64,000 nucleotides of DNA from Lederbergia sp. NSJ-179 (GCF_022867885.1 NZ_JALIFP010000008.1:95661-159660); one strand, 5' to 3'; shown: positions 17,057 through 26,351, counted from the first letter of the stretch. The notes: a model not told the origin generated them from the letters alone. Translations and numbers: made by a program.

Positions 17057-17140
17057 TCTCTCTTCTTATGTATATGTAGCTTAGGGAAGTCAGTATGAAT
17101 CCAACCAAGTTTTTCGCGTTTACTTTTTTTAGAAAAAAAA

Positions 17141-17169
17141 GATCACCACCCTTTAAATAGGTGATGATC
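17141..17169 (-). terminator. Terminator of the oxidoreductase gene (17193-18191)
   Basis: The stem gatcaccacc / ggtgatgatc has one mismatch and a short loop. On the minus strand it is followed by eight T. Confidence 0.85.
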
Positions 17170-17192
17170 CATCATACGGGCATGTAAATTTG

Positions 17193-18191
17193 TTACAGCT
17201 CGATCCTTTTACCCTCTTCTTGAGATAAAGCCGCTTTTTCATTGATAGCGGTTAATCCGAGTACATCTTCTTTCGTAATTGATGGTGTGGTGCCATGTAG
17301 AATAGCGGATGTCCACTGTTGCATTGGCATTGGTAAGGCATCTGGCAATTCGGGTGTCTGCCAACCTCGTTCGGCAAACTGGCTGCTTTGAATGCGGACG
17401 TTTCCCTCCTCGATCAATAATACGCCTTCCGTTCCATACAATTCCAATTGGAATGGACTTCCGTAGGAAATGAAGCCTGATTCAATGATGCCGATCGCCC
17501 CTGATTCATATTGAACCAAAACAGCCGAATTATCGTCTACTTCAAACTCACTTGATTGTTGCAATTGTGCTTGAACCGCTTTCGCTGGACCCGCCAAACG
17601 ATTGGTTAAATAAATAGGATGGGCCCCAAGGTCCATTAAGGCACCGCCGCCGGCTTGCTCTTTATTAAAAAATCGTTCAGGAAGCCAGCCTGTTTTCGCC
17701 CCATTTTGTCCCACACCGCCATTATGGGCGAGACGGCAACGAATAGCCGTTAATTTTCCAAGTTTACCAGAATCTAAGGCTTCCTGTGCGTACAGATAAT
17801 AGTTTTCCGTTAAACGCGGAAGCGATAACATTAGTTTCACATTATTTTCTTCCACTGCTTGATAGATTTCTTCACAATCCTCCACAGTAAAAGCGAGAAC
17901 CTTTTCGGTAAAAATATGCTTTTTATTGTTTGCGGCCGCGATAATAATCTCTTTATGTAGATTAGTAGGCGTACTGACAATCACAGCATCGATATCTGGA
18001 CTGGATAAGACCTTATCAATATCGGCTTCAAAGGGAACATTTAGCTCCTTCGCCCAATTTTCCCCACGCTCTGCCTCTTCATCCCAAATAAGCTCAATGG
18101 AAAGATCTGGATTCTTCTGAGCACTCCTTGCATAATCATCCGCATGCACATGCCATCTACTAAGTAAAGCTACTTTTATCAAATCAGACAC
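17193..18191 (-). CDS. Gfo/Idh/MocA-family NAD(P)-dependent oxidoreductase (332 aa)
   Basis: A two-domain sugar-dehydrogenase-like oxidoreductase. The N-terminal Rossmann domain (about 1-120) includes the DAVIVSTPTNLHKE segment, followed by the EK motif HIFTEKVLAFT of the active site. The C-terminal alpha/beta domain (about 125-315) contains GGGALMDLGAHPIYL, with the family's catalytic His. Substrates of this family include inositols, glucose derivatives and other polyols; none can be assigned here. It lies 77 bases downstream of the flavoprotein gene on the same strand and may belong to the GbsR-type regulator's operon. Confidence 0.85.
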   Translation of the reverse strand: MSDLIKVALLSRWHVHADDYARSAQKNPDLSIELIWDEEAERGENWAKELNVPFEADIDKVLSSPDIDAVIVSTPTNLHKEIIIAAANNKKHIFTEKVLAFTVEDCEEIYQAVEENNVKLMLSLPRLTENYYLYAQEALDSGKLGKLTAIRCRLAHNGGVGQNGAKTGWLPERFFNKEQAGGGALMDLGAHPIYLTNRLAGPAKAVQAQLQQSSEFEVDDNSAVLVQYESGAIGIIESGFISYGSPFQLELYGTEGVLLIEEGNVRIQSSQFAERGWQTPELPDALPMPMQQWTSAILHGTTPSITKEDVLGLTAINEKAALSQEEGKRIEL

Positions 18192-18268
18192 TCCCTTTTC
18201 CCTATAATGTATGAATCCTTTCCTCTCTATTCTATAAAACTACGTTGCAAATTGATAGTAAAAAACAT

Positions 18269-19303
18269 TTATCTTGGTGTAATAAAAGCATGTTGACCAG
18301 CCGTATGCAAATCTCGCCAAATTTTATTGACTGTAGCGGTTTCCATAATGGCATCCATTCCCAAATAACGAATAAGGCAGTCCACATCTTGGATGACAAT
18401 TTGAACGGTTTCTTTACAAGTTTTGCTAAACTGGTCAATATTTTGTTCAGATATTGTTTCTTCATTCACATGAAGCTTCCATAAGGCTTCAATCTCCGTA
18501 TAAAATATTTCTAATTTCTCTTGGAAATTAGTTTCCTGTTCATCTAATAACAAGGTAACTGCTTCCCATCGTTTTGGTTCATTCTTTGCTCGTTTTTTAA
18601 CGATTCTCCTTGCCTCTTTATAAAAATGCATGGCTATTCCTAGACAAACAGACGTAAAGGAAGCTTGAGAAAAAGGAATAAATGGAAAACGATGAACAGG
18701 ACCAGCATATTCATTTTGTTGAACAGCCAATTGGAAGGTGTACTCTTCCGAAACAAGAGCATTTCTCACCCTGATCGTATGACTACCTGTCCCCCTTAAT
18801 CCTAAGGCGTTCCAATCTTCTATGATTTCTACTTGATTTGGCATAAAAATAAAGCTGATGATCTCTCCATTTTCCGTCGTACTATTCGCCGTATAAAAGG
18901 AAGCAAATGAAGAGCCACTACAATATTTCCACTCTCCGCTGACAATATAACCGCCATCAATCTTTCTAACCTCGCCATTAGGATAACCACTGCCCGCAAT
19001 GACCGCTTTCTCATCCTTGAATAAATGCTCAACCAGTGGCTTTTGTATATTCGGAACAAACATGCCACCACCTGACCCAATGGCTGTCAACCATCCAGCA
19101 TTTCCTTCTATTTCCGATACTTTTTGAAATACTCGCAACGCATCGGGTAATTCTAGCATTTTCCCTCCTAATGCCTCAGGAACGAATAATTTAAATAATT
19201 TTTGCTCATATAACCATTGAAGCAATGTATCAGGAATGACTCCTGAATAATCGATATACATTGCCTGACTACTAATATCATCCACCAATGCCTTGCCAAA
19301 CAT
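18269..19303 (-). CDS. Acyl-CoA dehydrogenase-like flavoprotein (344 aa)
   Basis: The acyl-CoA dehydrogenase fold can be followed from an N-terminal helical domain (LFKLFVPEALGGKMLELPD) through the flavin-binding middle domain (GGYIVSGEWKYCSGSSFA, LGLRGTGSHTIRV) to a C-terminal helical bundle. The catalytic glutamate of true acyl-CoA dehydrogenases is not evident. The middle-domain sequence is nearer to monooxygenase-like relatives (DszC/SfnB/HsaA type). The start was set at the ATG before FGKALVDD, with GAGGTGG six bases upstream; the frame extends to 19324 without a better site. It follows the GbsR-type regulator by 20 bases and is probably cotranscribed with it. The substrate is unknown. 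Confidence 0.75.
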   Translation of the reverse strand: MFGKALVDDISSQAMYIDYSGVIPDTLLQWLYEQKLFKLFVPEALGGKMLELPDALRVFQKVSEIEGNAGWLTAIGSGGGMFVPNIQKPLVEHLFKDEKAVIAGSGYPNGEVRKIDGGYIVSGEWKYCSGSSFASFYTANSTTENGEIISFIFMPNQVEIIEDWNALGLRGTGSHTIRVRNALVSEEYTFQLAVQQNEYAGPVHRFPFIPFSQASFTSVCLGIAMHFYKEARRIVKKRAKNEPKRWEAVTLLLDEQETNFQEKLEIFYTEIEALWKLHVNEETISEQNIDQFSKTCKETVQIVIQDVDCLIRYLGMDAIMETATVNKIWRDLHTAGQHAFITPR

Positions 19304-19323
19304 ATTTGTCCACCTCAAGCCCA

Positions 19324-19860
19324 TTATTCTATTCTTTTCGGTACTAAATCAAAAATTTCATGATTTTCGAATGATTCTACAACTCTCTCTAACCATTCAT
19401 AATAAGTATAGATATATTCTAATTTTTTTATATCTTCCCTTGCTAATTCTATCACATCTGTACTTGTCTGTTCGTCTGAAATCAAATTTTTTAATTCGGC
19501 TAGGGATTTTTTAATCGCCGTTTTGTGGACAGAAACGGCCCCTTTCCACTTGGTTGAAAATAGATCAATAAAGCTTTGATACCAATCTTCCTCCACCTGA
19601 TATAAGTCTTTTCTTACACCCTTTTTCCAAACCCGCTCAACCATTTTCAAATCAGATAAAGCCCTAACAGACGTACTCATACTCGTCTTGCTCATCCCTA
19701 ATTCTTCCTTCATCTCATCTAATGTTAAGGGCTCTCGATGAAAAAACATCATCCCGTATAGTCTGCCGGCTGAGGGTGTCAGACCGTATAAATGGATGTT
19801 CTGGGCGATGGTCTCAATAATTCTCTCACGTGCTTTATCAAGTTGCTCGATATCTTCCAC
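19324..19860 (-). CDS. GbsR-type (MarR-superfamily) regulator (178 aa)
   Basis: It closely resembles the GbsR/OpcR regulators of Bacillus that control glycine-betaine synthesis and choline import. It has the same length (about 180), an N-terminal winged helix-turn-helix (PLTLDEMKEELGMSKTSMST) and a GVRKDLYQVEEDWYQSF segment typical of the family's ligand part. It is transcribed divergently from opuA and is probably autoregulated. The nearby inverted repeat 20087-20106 overlaps the opuA promoter. GbsR senses choline; whether this one senses choline or another osmolyte is not visible. Confidence 0.85.
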   Translation of the reverse strand: MEDIEQLDKARERIIETIAQNIHLYGLTPSAGRLYGMMFFHREPLTLDEMKEELGMSKTSMSTSVRALSDLKMVERVWKKGVRKDLYQVEEDWYQSFIDLFSTKWKGAVSVHKTAIKKSLAELKNLISDEQTSTDVIELAREDIKKLEYIYTYYEWLERVVESFENHEIFDLVPKRIE

Positions 19861-20080
19861 CTAATTCACATCCTCAATCATGATAAATAGTGCCGAATGG
19901 GAGTTGTACGTATTCTCTCTCCCTATATAAAATAACGGAAAAAGTTCTCTTTCGTTTCTGCAATTGATTTAAACAGCTATTCTCTATTGTATACTTTATT
20001 ATAAGAACTGACTGAAAGTAAAGATTTAGATGTGGGAGAAATCAGCAGGAAATGGGAGGATGTTTAAGAAAACCCTCCGT

Positions 20081-20108
20081 TTGCTTTGTACAGTTTATTC
20101 TGTACATA
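20081..20108 (+). promoter_or_regulatory. opuA promoter with overlapping inverted repeat
   Basis: A possible -35 TTGCTT (20081-20086) and -10 TACATA (20103-20108) are separated by 16 bases. The spacer and part of the -10 are covered by the perfect inverted repeat TGTACAG-N6-CTGTACA (20087-20106). This layout suits repression by the divergent GbsR-type regulator. A short gggagg...cctcc hairpin lies just upstream (about 20054-20078). Confidence 0.6.
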
Positions 20109-20196
20109 CAAAATCAACTGAATGAAGCGATATATGCTCTTTGTCATTCCCGTCATCATTCCGTAACATTATATAGGTAACTGAAGGAGGAACAGT

Positions 20197-21414
20197 ATGG
20201 GGAAGGAAACAATTGAGATTAAAGTAGAAAAGTTGACAAAAGTGTTTGGTAAACATCCTAAGCGAGCCGTTCAATTGTTGAAAGAAAATAAAACAAAAGA
20301 TGAGATCCTGAAGGAAACTGGAATGACCGTTGGTGTCAACCAAGCCTCATTCGAGGTTGCTTCGGGTGAAGTGTTTGTGATCATGGGGCTTTCTGGGAGC
20401 GGAAAATCCACGCTTATTAGATTGTTGAACCGTTTGATTGAACCAACGTCAGGTAATGTTTGGATTGATGGGGAAGATATTACGAAGATGAACAAAGAGC
20501 AATTACGTGAAATCCGTCGAAAAAAAATGAGTATGGTGTTTCAAAAATTCGCTTTGCTCCCTCACAAAACAATCCAACAAAATGCTGAATATGGTTTGGA
20601 AATACAAGGAATTGACAAAGAAGAACGGGCCAAAAAGGCCAGTGAAGCATTAAATTTAGTTGGTCTTGGTGGCTATACGGATAAATATCCAAATGAACTT
20701 TCGGGTGGAATGCAGCAACGTGTGGGATTAGCACGGGCACTCGCGAATGATCCTGATATTTTATTGATGGATGAAGCGTTCAGTGCGCTTGATCCCCTGA
20801 TTCGTAAAGACATGCAAGATGAGTTACTAGATTTACATGAATCTGTTGGGAAAACCATTATTTTCATTACTCATGACTTAAATGAAGCGTTACGTATTGG
20901 TGACCGGATCGCTTTAATGAAAGACGGTGTCATTGTCCAAATAGGTACAGCTGAAGAAATATTAATGAATCCAGCTAACGATTATGTAGAGCGATTTGTT
21001 GAAGATGTCGATCTTTCTAAAGTATTGACAGCTAGTCATGTAATGAAAAGAGCTGAAAATGTAACCCCTGATAAGGGACCGCGTGTGGCCCTACAAATGA
21101 TGCGTGACCAAGGTATTTCCACTGTGTATGTGATGGACAAAAAAAGAAAGCTATTAGGTTATGTGACGGCAAGTCAAGCATCAGATGCCATTAAAGAAAA
21201 GAAGTCGATTGAAGATGTCATGACCAAAGATGTCCCGACCGTTAGTCCGGACACATTTTTAACCGATTTGTTTGAATCGATGGCTTCAGCGGATGTACCT
21301 TTAGCTGTTGTCGATGATCAAGGCCGATTGCAAGGCATCGTTGTGAAAGGTGCGATTATGGGCGCAATGGCTGGGAATGATGAGGTCATTAATGGAAATG
21401 GGGTGATCTCATAA
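20197..21414 (+). CDS. opuAA: Glycine betaine ABC transporter, ATP-binding subunit OpuAA
   Basis: An ABC ATPase of the OpuA/ProV type, 405 residues. It has Walker A GLSGSGKS (64-71), a Q-loop (FQKFALLPH), the signature LSGGMQQR, Walker B ILLMDEAFSALDPL and the H-loop in FITHD. Two CBS domains follow (about 280-400), as in osmotically gated OpuA systems, where they sense ionic strength. It is first in the operon opuAA-AB-AC, with a GGAGGA ribosome binding site. It energises uptake of glycine betaine or a related compatible solute. Confidence 0.95.
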   Translation: MGKETIEIKVEKLTKVFGKHPKRAVQLLKENKTKDEILKETGMTVGVNQASFEVASGEVFVIMGLSGSGKSTLIRLLNRLIEPTSGNVWIDGEDITKMNKEQLREIRRKKMSMVFQKFALLPHKTIQQNAEYGLEIQGIDKEERAKKASEALNLVGLGGYTDKYPNELSGGMQQRVGLARALANDPDILLMDEAFSALDPLIRKDMQDELLDLHESVGKTIIFITHDLNEALRIGDRIALMKDGVIVQIGTAEEILMNPANDYVERFVEDVDLSKVLTASHVMKRAENVTPDKGPRVALQMMRDQGISTVYVMDKKRKLLGYVTASQASDAIKEKKSIEDVMTKDVPTVSPDTFLTDLFESMASADVPLAVVDDQGRLQGIVVKGAIMGAMAGNDEVINGNGVIS

Positions 21415-22259
21415 TGGAAGATCAACTTTTTCCTAAACTCCCATTAAAAGAGTGGGTTGAAGCTTTCGTAAAATTTTTAACGGATCATCTAGGAGTCATC
21501 TTTGATGGGATCTCTACCGGGATTAAAAGTATGACGGATGCATTCGTATGGCTATTGTCCATTGGTCATATTCCTGGTTCACCTTACATCCTTATCGCGA
21601 TCATCTCACTTATTGCTTGGCGAGTAGCAGGTTGGAAAACAGGACTGTTTTCACTTATTGGCCTCGCTTTAATTAATAATCTCGGTTATTGGTCAGAGAC
21701 GCTTGATACATTATCGCTCATCATTATATCGGTTATCTTTTCCATTATCATTGGGGTACCGATTGGCATTTGGATGTCTCAAAAAGATTCCGTCCAGTCC
21801 ACAATCACACCGATTCTTGACTTCATGCAAACAATGCCCGCATTCGTTTACTTGATTCCATCTGTTGTTTTCTTTGGAATTGGTATGGTCCCAGGAGTCA
21901 TCGCAACGATCATCTTTTCCATGCCGCCGACAGTTAGAATGACCAATCTTGGTATCCGTCAGGTAGACGGAGAATTAATAGAGGCAGCGAATGCCTTTGG
22001 TTCAACAACAGGGCAAAGACTTGGAAAAGTACAAATTCCACTTGCCATGCCTACGATGATGGCAGGCGTGAACCAGACGATCATGTTATCACTATCAATG
22101 GTTGTCACCGCCTCGCTTGTAGGAGCACCTGGTCTTGGAGAAATTGTCTATCGTTCAGTCACTCAAATTAAAATTGGGCTAGGATTTGAAGGTGGTTTGG
22201 CACTTGTTATTATTGCCATGGTGCTGGATCGTATTACACAAGGAGTAAACAAAAAGTAA
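21414..22259 (+). CDS. opuAB: Glycine betaine ABC transporter, permease OpuAB
   Basis: Permease of 281 residues with about seven membrane segments. The coupling-loop signature EAANAFGSTTGQRLGKVQIPLAMPTMMAG is present. The ATG overlaps the stop of opuAA by one base, so the two genes are translationally coupled. It forms the membrane channel of the OpuA importer. Confidence 0.95.
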   Translation: MEDQLFPKLPLKEWVEAFVKFLTDHLGVIFDGISTGIKSMTDAFVWLLSIGHIPGSPYILIAIISLIAWRVAGWKTGLFSLIGLALINNLGYWSETLDTLSLIIISVIFSIIIGVPIGIWMSQKDSVQSTITPILDFMQTMPAFVYLIPSVVFFGIGMVPGVIATIIFSMPPTVRMTNLGIRQVDGELIEAANAFGSTTGQRLGKVQIPLAMPTMMAGVNQTIMLSLSMVVTASLVGAPGLGEIVYRSVTQIKIGLGFEGGLALVIIAMVLDRITQGVNKK

Positions 22260-22312
22260 GTATCCCCTTTTGGGGGTTACAAATAATGATCATTTAGGAG
22301 GACCTTTACATT

Positions 22313-23260
22313 ATGAAGAAGAAGTTTTATCTTTCAGGTTTGATTTTTGCTCTTACGCTGTCCATGCTATTGGCAGCGTGCGGAAATAATGCGGATGATG
22401 GATCTAATGGGAAAGATTCGGCAGGAACAGACACGGACAAAGGTAGTGGAGTTGAGTTAGGGCAAAAAGATTTAACCCTTCCTTACGTAGCATGGGCACG
22501 GGAAACCCCTGTTAGTTATTTGCTAGCCGCTGTTCTCGAAGATGTAGGGTATAATGTTGATGTTAAACAAGTAGAAGCTGGTCCGATGTGGTCTAGTGTA
22601 GCTGATGGTTCTGCTGATTTCATGGCATCTGCTTGGTTACCTACAACACATGCGAGTTATTGGGAACAATATCAAGATGATGTGGTAAAAGTAAATGAAG
22701 TACTTGATAAGGCACCATTGGCACTTGCTGTACCAAGCTATATGAAAGATGTCAATTCGATTGAAGACTTAAAAGACAATGAAGAACTAGGTAAGTCTGT
22801 CGATTGGACGATTACTGGTATTGATGCTGGTGCAGGTATTATGGCAAATACAGAGACGGCCCTAGAAGAATATGGATTGGACAATTGGAAACTGGTATCG
22901 AGTTCAGAAGCGGCGATGATTGCTGAATTGAAGTCCGCCTATGAGAAAGAAAAGCCAATCGTTGTTCCACTTTGGAAACCACACTGGGTATTTGGTGTGA
23001 TGGATATGAAAATGTTGGAAGATCCTAAGGGAATTTACGGAGGAGACGGTGATCAAATTTACATCGTAGCCCGCAAAGGATTAGAAGAAGATGCTCCAGC
23101 AGCTTATAAAGTCCTAGAACAATATACAGAAGACTATGATATGGTAGAGGAACTAATGCCACCAGTCTTCGATGAGGACAAAGATCCTGCAGACGTTGCC
23201 CAACAATTTATGAAGGACCATCCAGATCTTGTGGATGAGTGGACAAAAGGCGTAAAATAG
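22313..23260 (+). CDS. opuAC: Glycine betaine-binding lipoprotein OpuAC
   Basis: Substrate-binding lipoprotein of 315 residues. It has a signal peptide with a lipobox (LLAAC, Cys at residue 23) and a Gly/Asp-rich linker, then an OpuAC-type domain. Tryptophan-containing segments suited to binding quaternary ammonium groups are visible (YVAWARETPV, WLPTTHASYW, WKPHWVF). The ribosome binding site is AGGAGG. It is the last gene of the operon, followed by a very strong terminator, and delivers betaine or a similar solute to OpuAB at the outer membrane face. Confidence 0.94.
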   Translation: MKKKFYLSGLIFALTLSMLLAACGNNADDGSNGKDSAGTDTDKGSGVELGQKDLTLPYVAWARETPVSYLLAAVLEDVGYNVDVKQVEAGPMWSSVADGSADFMASAWLPTTHASYWEQYQDDVVKVNEVLDKAPLALAVPSYMKDVNSIEDLKDNEELGKSVDWTITGIDAGAGIMANTETALEEYGLDNWKLVSSSEAAMIAELKSAYEKEKPIVVPLWKPHWVFGVMDMKMLEDPKGIYGGDGDQIYIVARKGLEEDAPAAYKVLEQYTEDYDMVEELMPPVFDEDKDPADVAQQFMKDHPDLVDEWTKGVK

Positions 23261-23290
23261 GCTTCTTTCTAGTAACCTGCTTATGTCGCT

Positions 23291-23348
23291 AAAGATAAAT
23301 AAAATCCCTCTGCCTTACAACTTAGGCGGAGGGATTTTATTTATCTTT
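23291..23348. terminator. Very long terminator stem after opuAC
   Basis: A stem of about 24 pairs (aaagataaataaaatccctc ... gagggattttatttatcttt) encloses a ttacaactta loop. T-rich flanks on both strands suggest it ends both opuA and, from the other side, transcripts passing the sirtuin gene. Confidence 0.92.
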
Positions 23349-23489
23349 TGAAATATGTTTCAAATGACTTGCTATCTCTGTGATACGAATGTTAGACAAG
23401 AGGATAGAAGAGGATCCTCACCATTTGTATAAAAGCTCATGAAGCATGAAGAAACGTGGAATCCTTCAAACGAGAGGCCATGAATGTTT

Positions 23490-24203
23490 TCACCTATCGA
23501 TTTCTTTTAGAACCTCCCCAATTTTCCGATCATGAATCACAAGATCAGCGTAAAGATCAAGCTCAGTAGGTTCCATATTAATAATCACCAATTTAGCCCC
23601 ATTTTGCTTGGCGATCAATGGAAATTGATTCGCTGGTGTCACACTTAATGAGGAACCAAGAACGAGGAATAAATCGGCCTTTTCACTTTCCTCTGCTGCT
23701 TGTACAAGCGCTTCTTCAGGTAACATTTCACCAAATAACACAACAGAAGGACGCAGCTTGCCTCCGCATTCACAGATAAATTGCTCATTGGCATATTTTT
23801 CATTTCCATACTCGCGGTCACATGATTGGCAATGCACCTTTTTCATCGTTCCGTGCAATTCGATCACATTCTCGCTCCCTGCATCTGTATGAAAGCCATC
23901 AATATTTTGCGTAATAATACTCCGAACCAACCCTTCTTTTTCCCATTTGGCTAGAATGGCATGGCCTTGATGATACTTTGCTTCATTCAAGCCCAAAACA
24001 CGCTGACGATAAAATTGGAAAAATTCCTCCACATTTTGATTCAGTGCTTCCGTACTAGCAATTTGACTCGGATCCTTCTTCGTCCATAATCCTTTTCCAG
24101 AAGAACGGAAATCAGGAAGCCCACTTTCCGTTGACATCCCCGCCCCTGTTAATACGACCGTATAATTCGATTCCTTCAACCATTGGGATAACAACCTTCT
24201 CAC
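23490..24203 (-). CDS. srtN: NAD-dependent protein deacylase, sirtuin (237 aa)
   Basis: Sir2/CobB family. The GAGMSTESGLPDFR motif is at residues 20-33, TQNIDG near 98-103 and the catalytic H117 in ELHGTM. The zinc cysteines are C125 and C128 (CQSC) and C144 and C146 (CEC), a spacing common in bacterial members. It removes acyl groups from lysines using NAD. It corresponds in size and sequence to B. subtilis SrtN (YhdZ). It is probably monocistronic. Confidence 0.9.
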   Translation of the reverse strand: MRRLLSQWLKESNYTVVLTGAGMSTESGLPDFRSSGKGLWTKKDPSQIASTEALNQNVEEFFQFYRQRVLGLNEAKYHQGHAILAKWEKEGLVRSIITQNIDGFHTDAGSENVIELHGTMKKVHCQSCDREYGNEKYANEQFICECGGKLRPSVVLFGEMLPEEALVQAAEESEKADLFLVLGSSLSVTPANQFPLIAKQNGAKLVIINMEPTELDLYADLVIHDRKIGEVLKEIDR

Positions 24204-24265
24204 CTCCCTTTTTATTTAACTAAATCGATGCCATCATTGTACCATTGAAACCACGCTAAAACACA

Positions 24266-24305
24266 ATAAAGCTGATTGAAAGAATATCCTTTCAATCAGC
24301 TTTAT
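24266..24305 (-). terminator. Terminator of the siderophore-binding lipoprotein gene
   Basis: The 17-pair stem ataaagctgattgaaag / ctttcaatcagctttat has a six-base loop. It lies just downstream of the 24345-25319 gene on the minus strand. Confidence 0.85.
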
Positions 24306-24344
24306 CCCAATTCAACAAAATTCGAGACGTGCCAAGCACTCCGT

Positions 24345-25319
24345 TTAGTCTAGCACAACTTCTACTTCATCTGCCATGGCAGAAACGGATTCTAGTCCTC
24401 CCCCAGATAGGTACCAATTTTCTGGGTCTAAATAAACGATTTTATCATTTTTATAAGCATTCGTTTTCTGAATCAGCTCATTTTCAACTAATTGTTTGGA
24501 GCTTGACTCGCCACCAATGGCCGTTCCTCTGTCAATGACAAAGAGGTAGTCAGGATTTTGTTCAAGAACATATTCGAACGATACGTTTTGACCATGAGTA
24601 GAAACTTCAATATTTTCATCTGCTGGAGCAAATCCAAACACATCATGAATAATCCCGAAACGAGAGCTTGGTCCGTATGCACTCATTTTTCCCTCATTCG
24701 CTAAAACCACAAGGGATTTTCCATCATCCTTGCTTGCTTTTTCATGTAGAGCGGCAATTTTATCATCAATTTTTTCTACTTCTGTTTTCGCTACATCTTC
24801 TTTGCCGAAAATCTTAGCTAATGTGTTCACATTTTCTTTAAAAGATTCCATATATCTCGATGTATCTAAGCCAACAAAAATCGTTGGAGCAATTTCTGTA
24901 AATTCATCATACATATCTGACTGTCTTCCTGAGATCAAAATCAAATCAGGTTTCAAAGCATGAATCTTTTCAAAATCAGGTTCCTTTAAGCTTCCAACAT
25001 TCTCATATTCGTCTCCCTCATATTTGGACAAATAATTAGGAACATTCATTTGTGGAAGTCCAACAACCTCTTCAACACCTAAAGCATCTAAAGTATCTAG
25101 TGCACCGAAATCAAATACAACAACCTTTTTTGGATTTTTTTGAACAGATGTTTCTCCTAACTCATGTTTAATGGTCAATGTTTCTTCTTGTTGCTCATGA
25201 TCATTTCCATTTCCTTCACTCGCTTGCTTATTATCATTTTTTGCCTCAGAGCCTGAACCACAAGCAGCTAATCCAATCGCTAAAAGCAAAACAGTAAACA
25301 TAAAACCTAACTTTTTCAT
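24345..25319 (-). CDS. yclQ: Siderophore-binding lipoprotein, YclQ/FatB/CeuA type (324 aa)
   Basis: A cluster A-II periplasmic-binding-type lipoprotein. The lipobox is LAAC, followed by an acidic, glutamine-rich linker and a two-lobe domain (VVVFDFGALDTLDALGVEEVVGLP; FEKIHALKPDLILISGRQSD; FEYVLEQNPDYLFVIDRG). These stretches match the YclQ/FatB/CeuA group that binds petrobactin and other catecholate siderophores. The start is the ATG before KKLGFMF, with a GAGGTG ribosome binding site. A Fur-like box lies 75 bases upstream. It stands alone: no permease or ATPase is adjacent, so it must share a transporter encoded elsewhere. Confidence 0.88.
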   Translation of the reverse strand: MKKLGFMFTVLLLAIGLAACGSGSEAKNDNKQASEGNGNDHEQQEETLTIKHELGETSVQKNPKKVVVFDFGALDTLDALGVEEVVGLPQMNVPNYLSKYEGDEYENVGSLKEPDFEKIHALKPDLILISGRQSDMYDEFTEIAPTIFVGLDTSRYMESFKENVNTLAKIFGKEDVAKTEVEKIDDKIAALHEKASKDDGKSLVVLANEGKMSAYGPSSRFGIIHDVFGFAPADENIEVSTHGQNVSFEYVLEQNPDYLFVIDRGTAIGGESSSKQLVENELIQKTNAYKNDKIVYLDPENWYLSGGGLESVSAMADEVEVVLD

Positions 25320-25393
25320 TTTCCACACCTCATCTATAGTATATGTTATATGTAAGATCATGCAATAAAAAAACTACCTTCCTGAGCCTCCTG

Positions 25394-25412
25394 GATAATG
25401 ATATTCATTCTC
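25394..25412 (-). promoter_or_regulatory. Fur box upstream of the siderophore-binding gene
   Basis: It matches the 19-base Fur consensus GATAATGATTATCATTATC with two mismatches (minus strand gagaatgaatatcattatc). Iron-dependent repression of the lipoprotein gene is inferred. Confidence 0.8.
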
Positions 25413-25490
25413 AATTAGTAATATACCATATTTATACTTTTTTACAACAGTTTTTTCGCTATTTCACTTCTTTGTCAAAAAAATAACAAT

Positions 25491-25530
25491 GAAAAACCCA
25501 TGGAGAATGCTGCTTCCCCATGGGTTTCTC
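25491..25530 (-). terminator. Terminator of the thuA-like gene
   Basis: The stem gaaaaacccatgg / ccatgggtttctc overlaps the last codons and stop region of the gene. A T-rich tract follows on the minus strand. Confidence 0.8.
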
Positions 25531-25531
25531 A

Positions 25532-26254
25532 TTAATTTTTAGGAGAGATTTCCTCTATTGGCTTGGCATTCCCATACTTTGGATAGGCATGATCAACTGG
25601 TTTCACCCAATTTGCTGCATTGATTAAAACTTTTTGCACATCTTTATTATAGTATGTCGGATAAGTTTCATGTCCTGGACGGAAATAGAAGACCTTTCCA
25701 TTCCCTCTTTTATACGTGCAACCTGAGCGGAACACTTCTCCACCTTCAAACCAGCTAACGAAGACAAGCTCATCAGGAGCCGGGATATCAAAATGTTCGC
25801 CATACATTTCTTCTTTTTCTAACTCAAAATATTCCCCGATTCCTTCCGCGATTGGATGTGTCGGATCTACAACCCAAAGGCGTTCCCGATCATCCGCTTC
25901 TCTCCATTTAAGATCACAGGAGGTCCCCATTAACTTTTTAAAGATTTTTGAAAAATGTCCCGAATGTAAGACAATCAAGCCCATTCCTTCAAGTACCCTT
26001 TTATGTACACGATCGATAATTTCATCCGATACCTCATGGTGAGCCATATGTCCCCACCAAAAAAGCACATCCGTATTATTTAAAACATCTTCTGTCAAGC
26101 CATGTTCAGGTTGTTCCAATGTAGCTGTTTGAACCTGATGCTCTGTTCCTGCAAAAATTTTGGCCAGAGCCCCATGAATGCCCTCTGGATAGACTTCTGC
26201 AACTTTTGGATTGGACTTTTCATGCTTATTTTCATTCCAAATGGTAATATTCAT
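25532..26254 (-). CDS. ThuA-like protein (240 aa)
   Basis: A member of the ThuA family (class I glutamine amidotransferase-like fold). Motifs are [30 protein letters not shown], and the C-terminal [17 protein letters not shown] with conserved His residues. ThuA was named from trehalose use in rhizobia, but the catalysed reaction is not well established in Bacilli. The ribosome binding site is AAAGGAGAGAAATGC. No sugar operon lies next to it. Confidence 0.82.
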   Translation of the reverse strand: MNITIWNENKHEKSNPKVAEVYPEGIHGALAKIFAGTEHQVQTATLEQPEHGLTEDVLNNTDVLFWWGHMAHHEVSDEIIDRVHKRVLEGMGLIVLHSGHFSKIFKKLMGTSCDLKWREADDRERLWVVDPTHPIAEGIGEYFELEKEEMYGEHFDIPAPDELVFVSWFEGGEVFRSGCTYKRGNGKVFYFRPGHETYPTYYNKDVQKVLINAANWVKPVDHAYPKYGNAKPIEEISPKN

Positions 26255-26351
26255 GCATTTCTCTCCTTTTTATCCATCTCTATTCTGTAACCGCTAGCTA
26301 GTTCTATTTTAAAGCGATTTCCCTACTCTGTCTAATCATGTGATCCATTCT

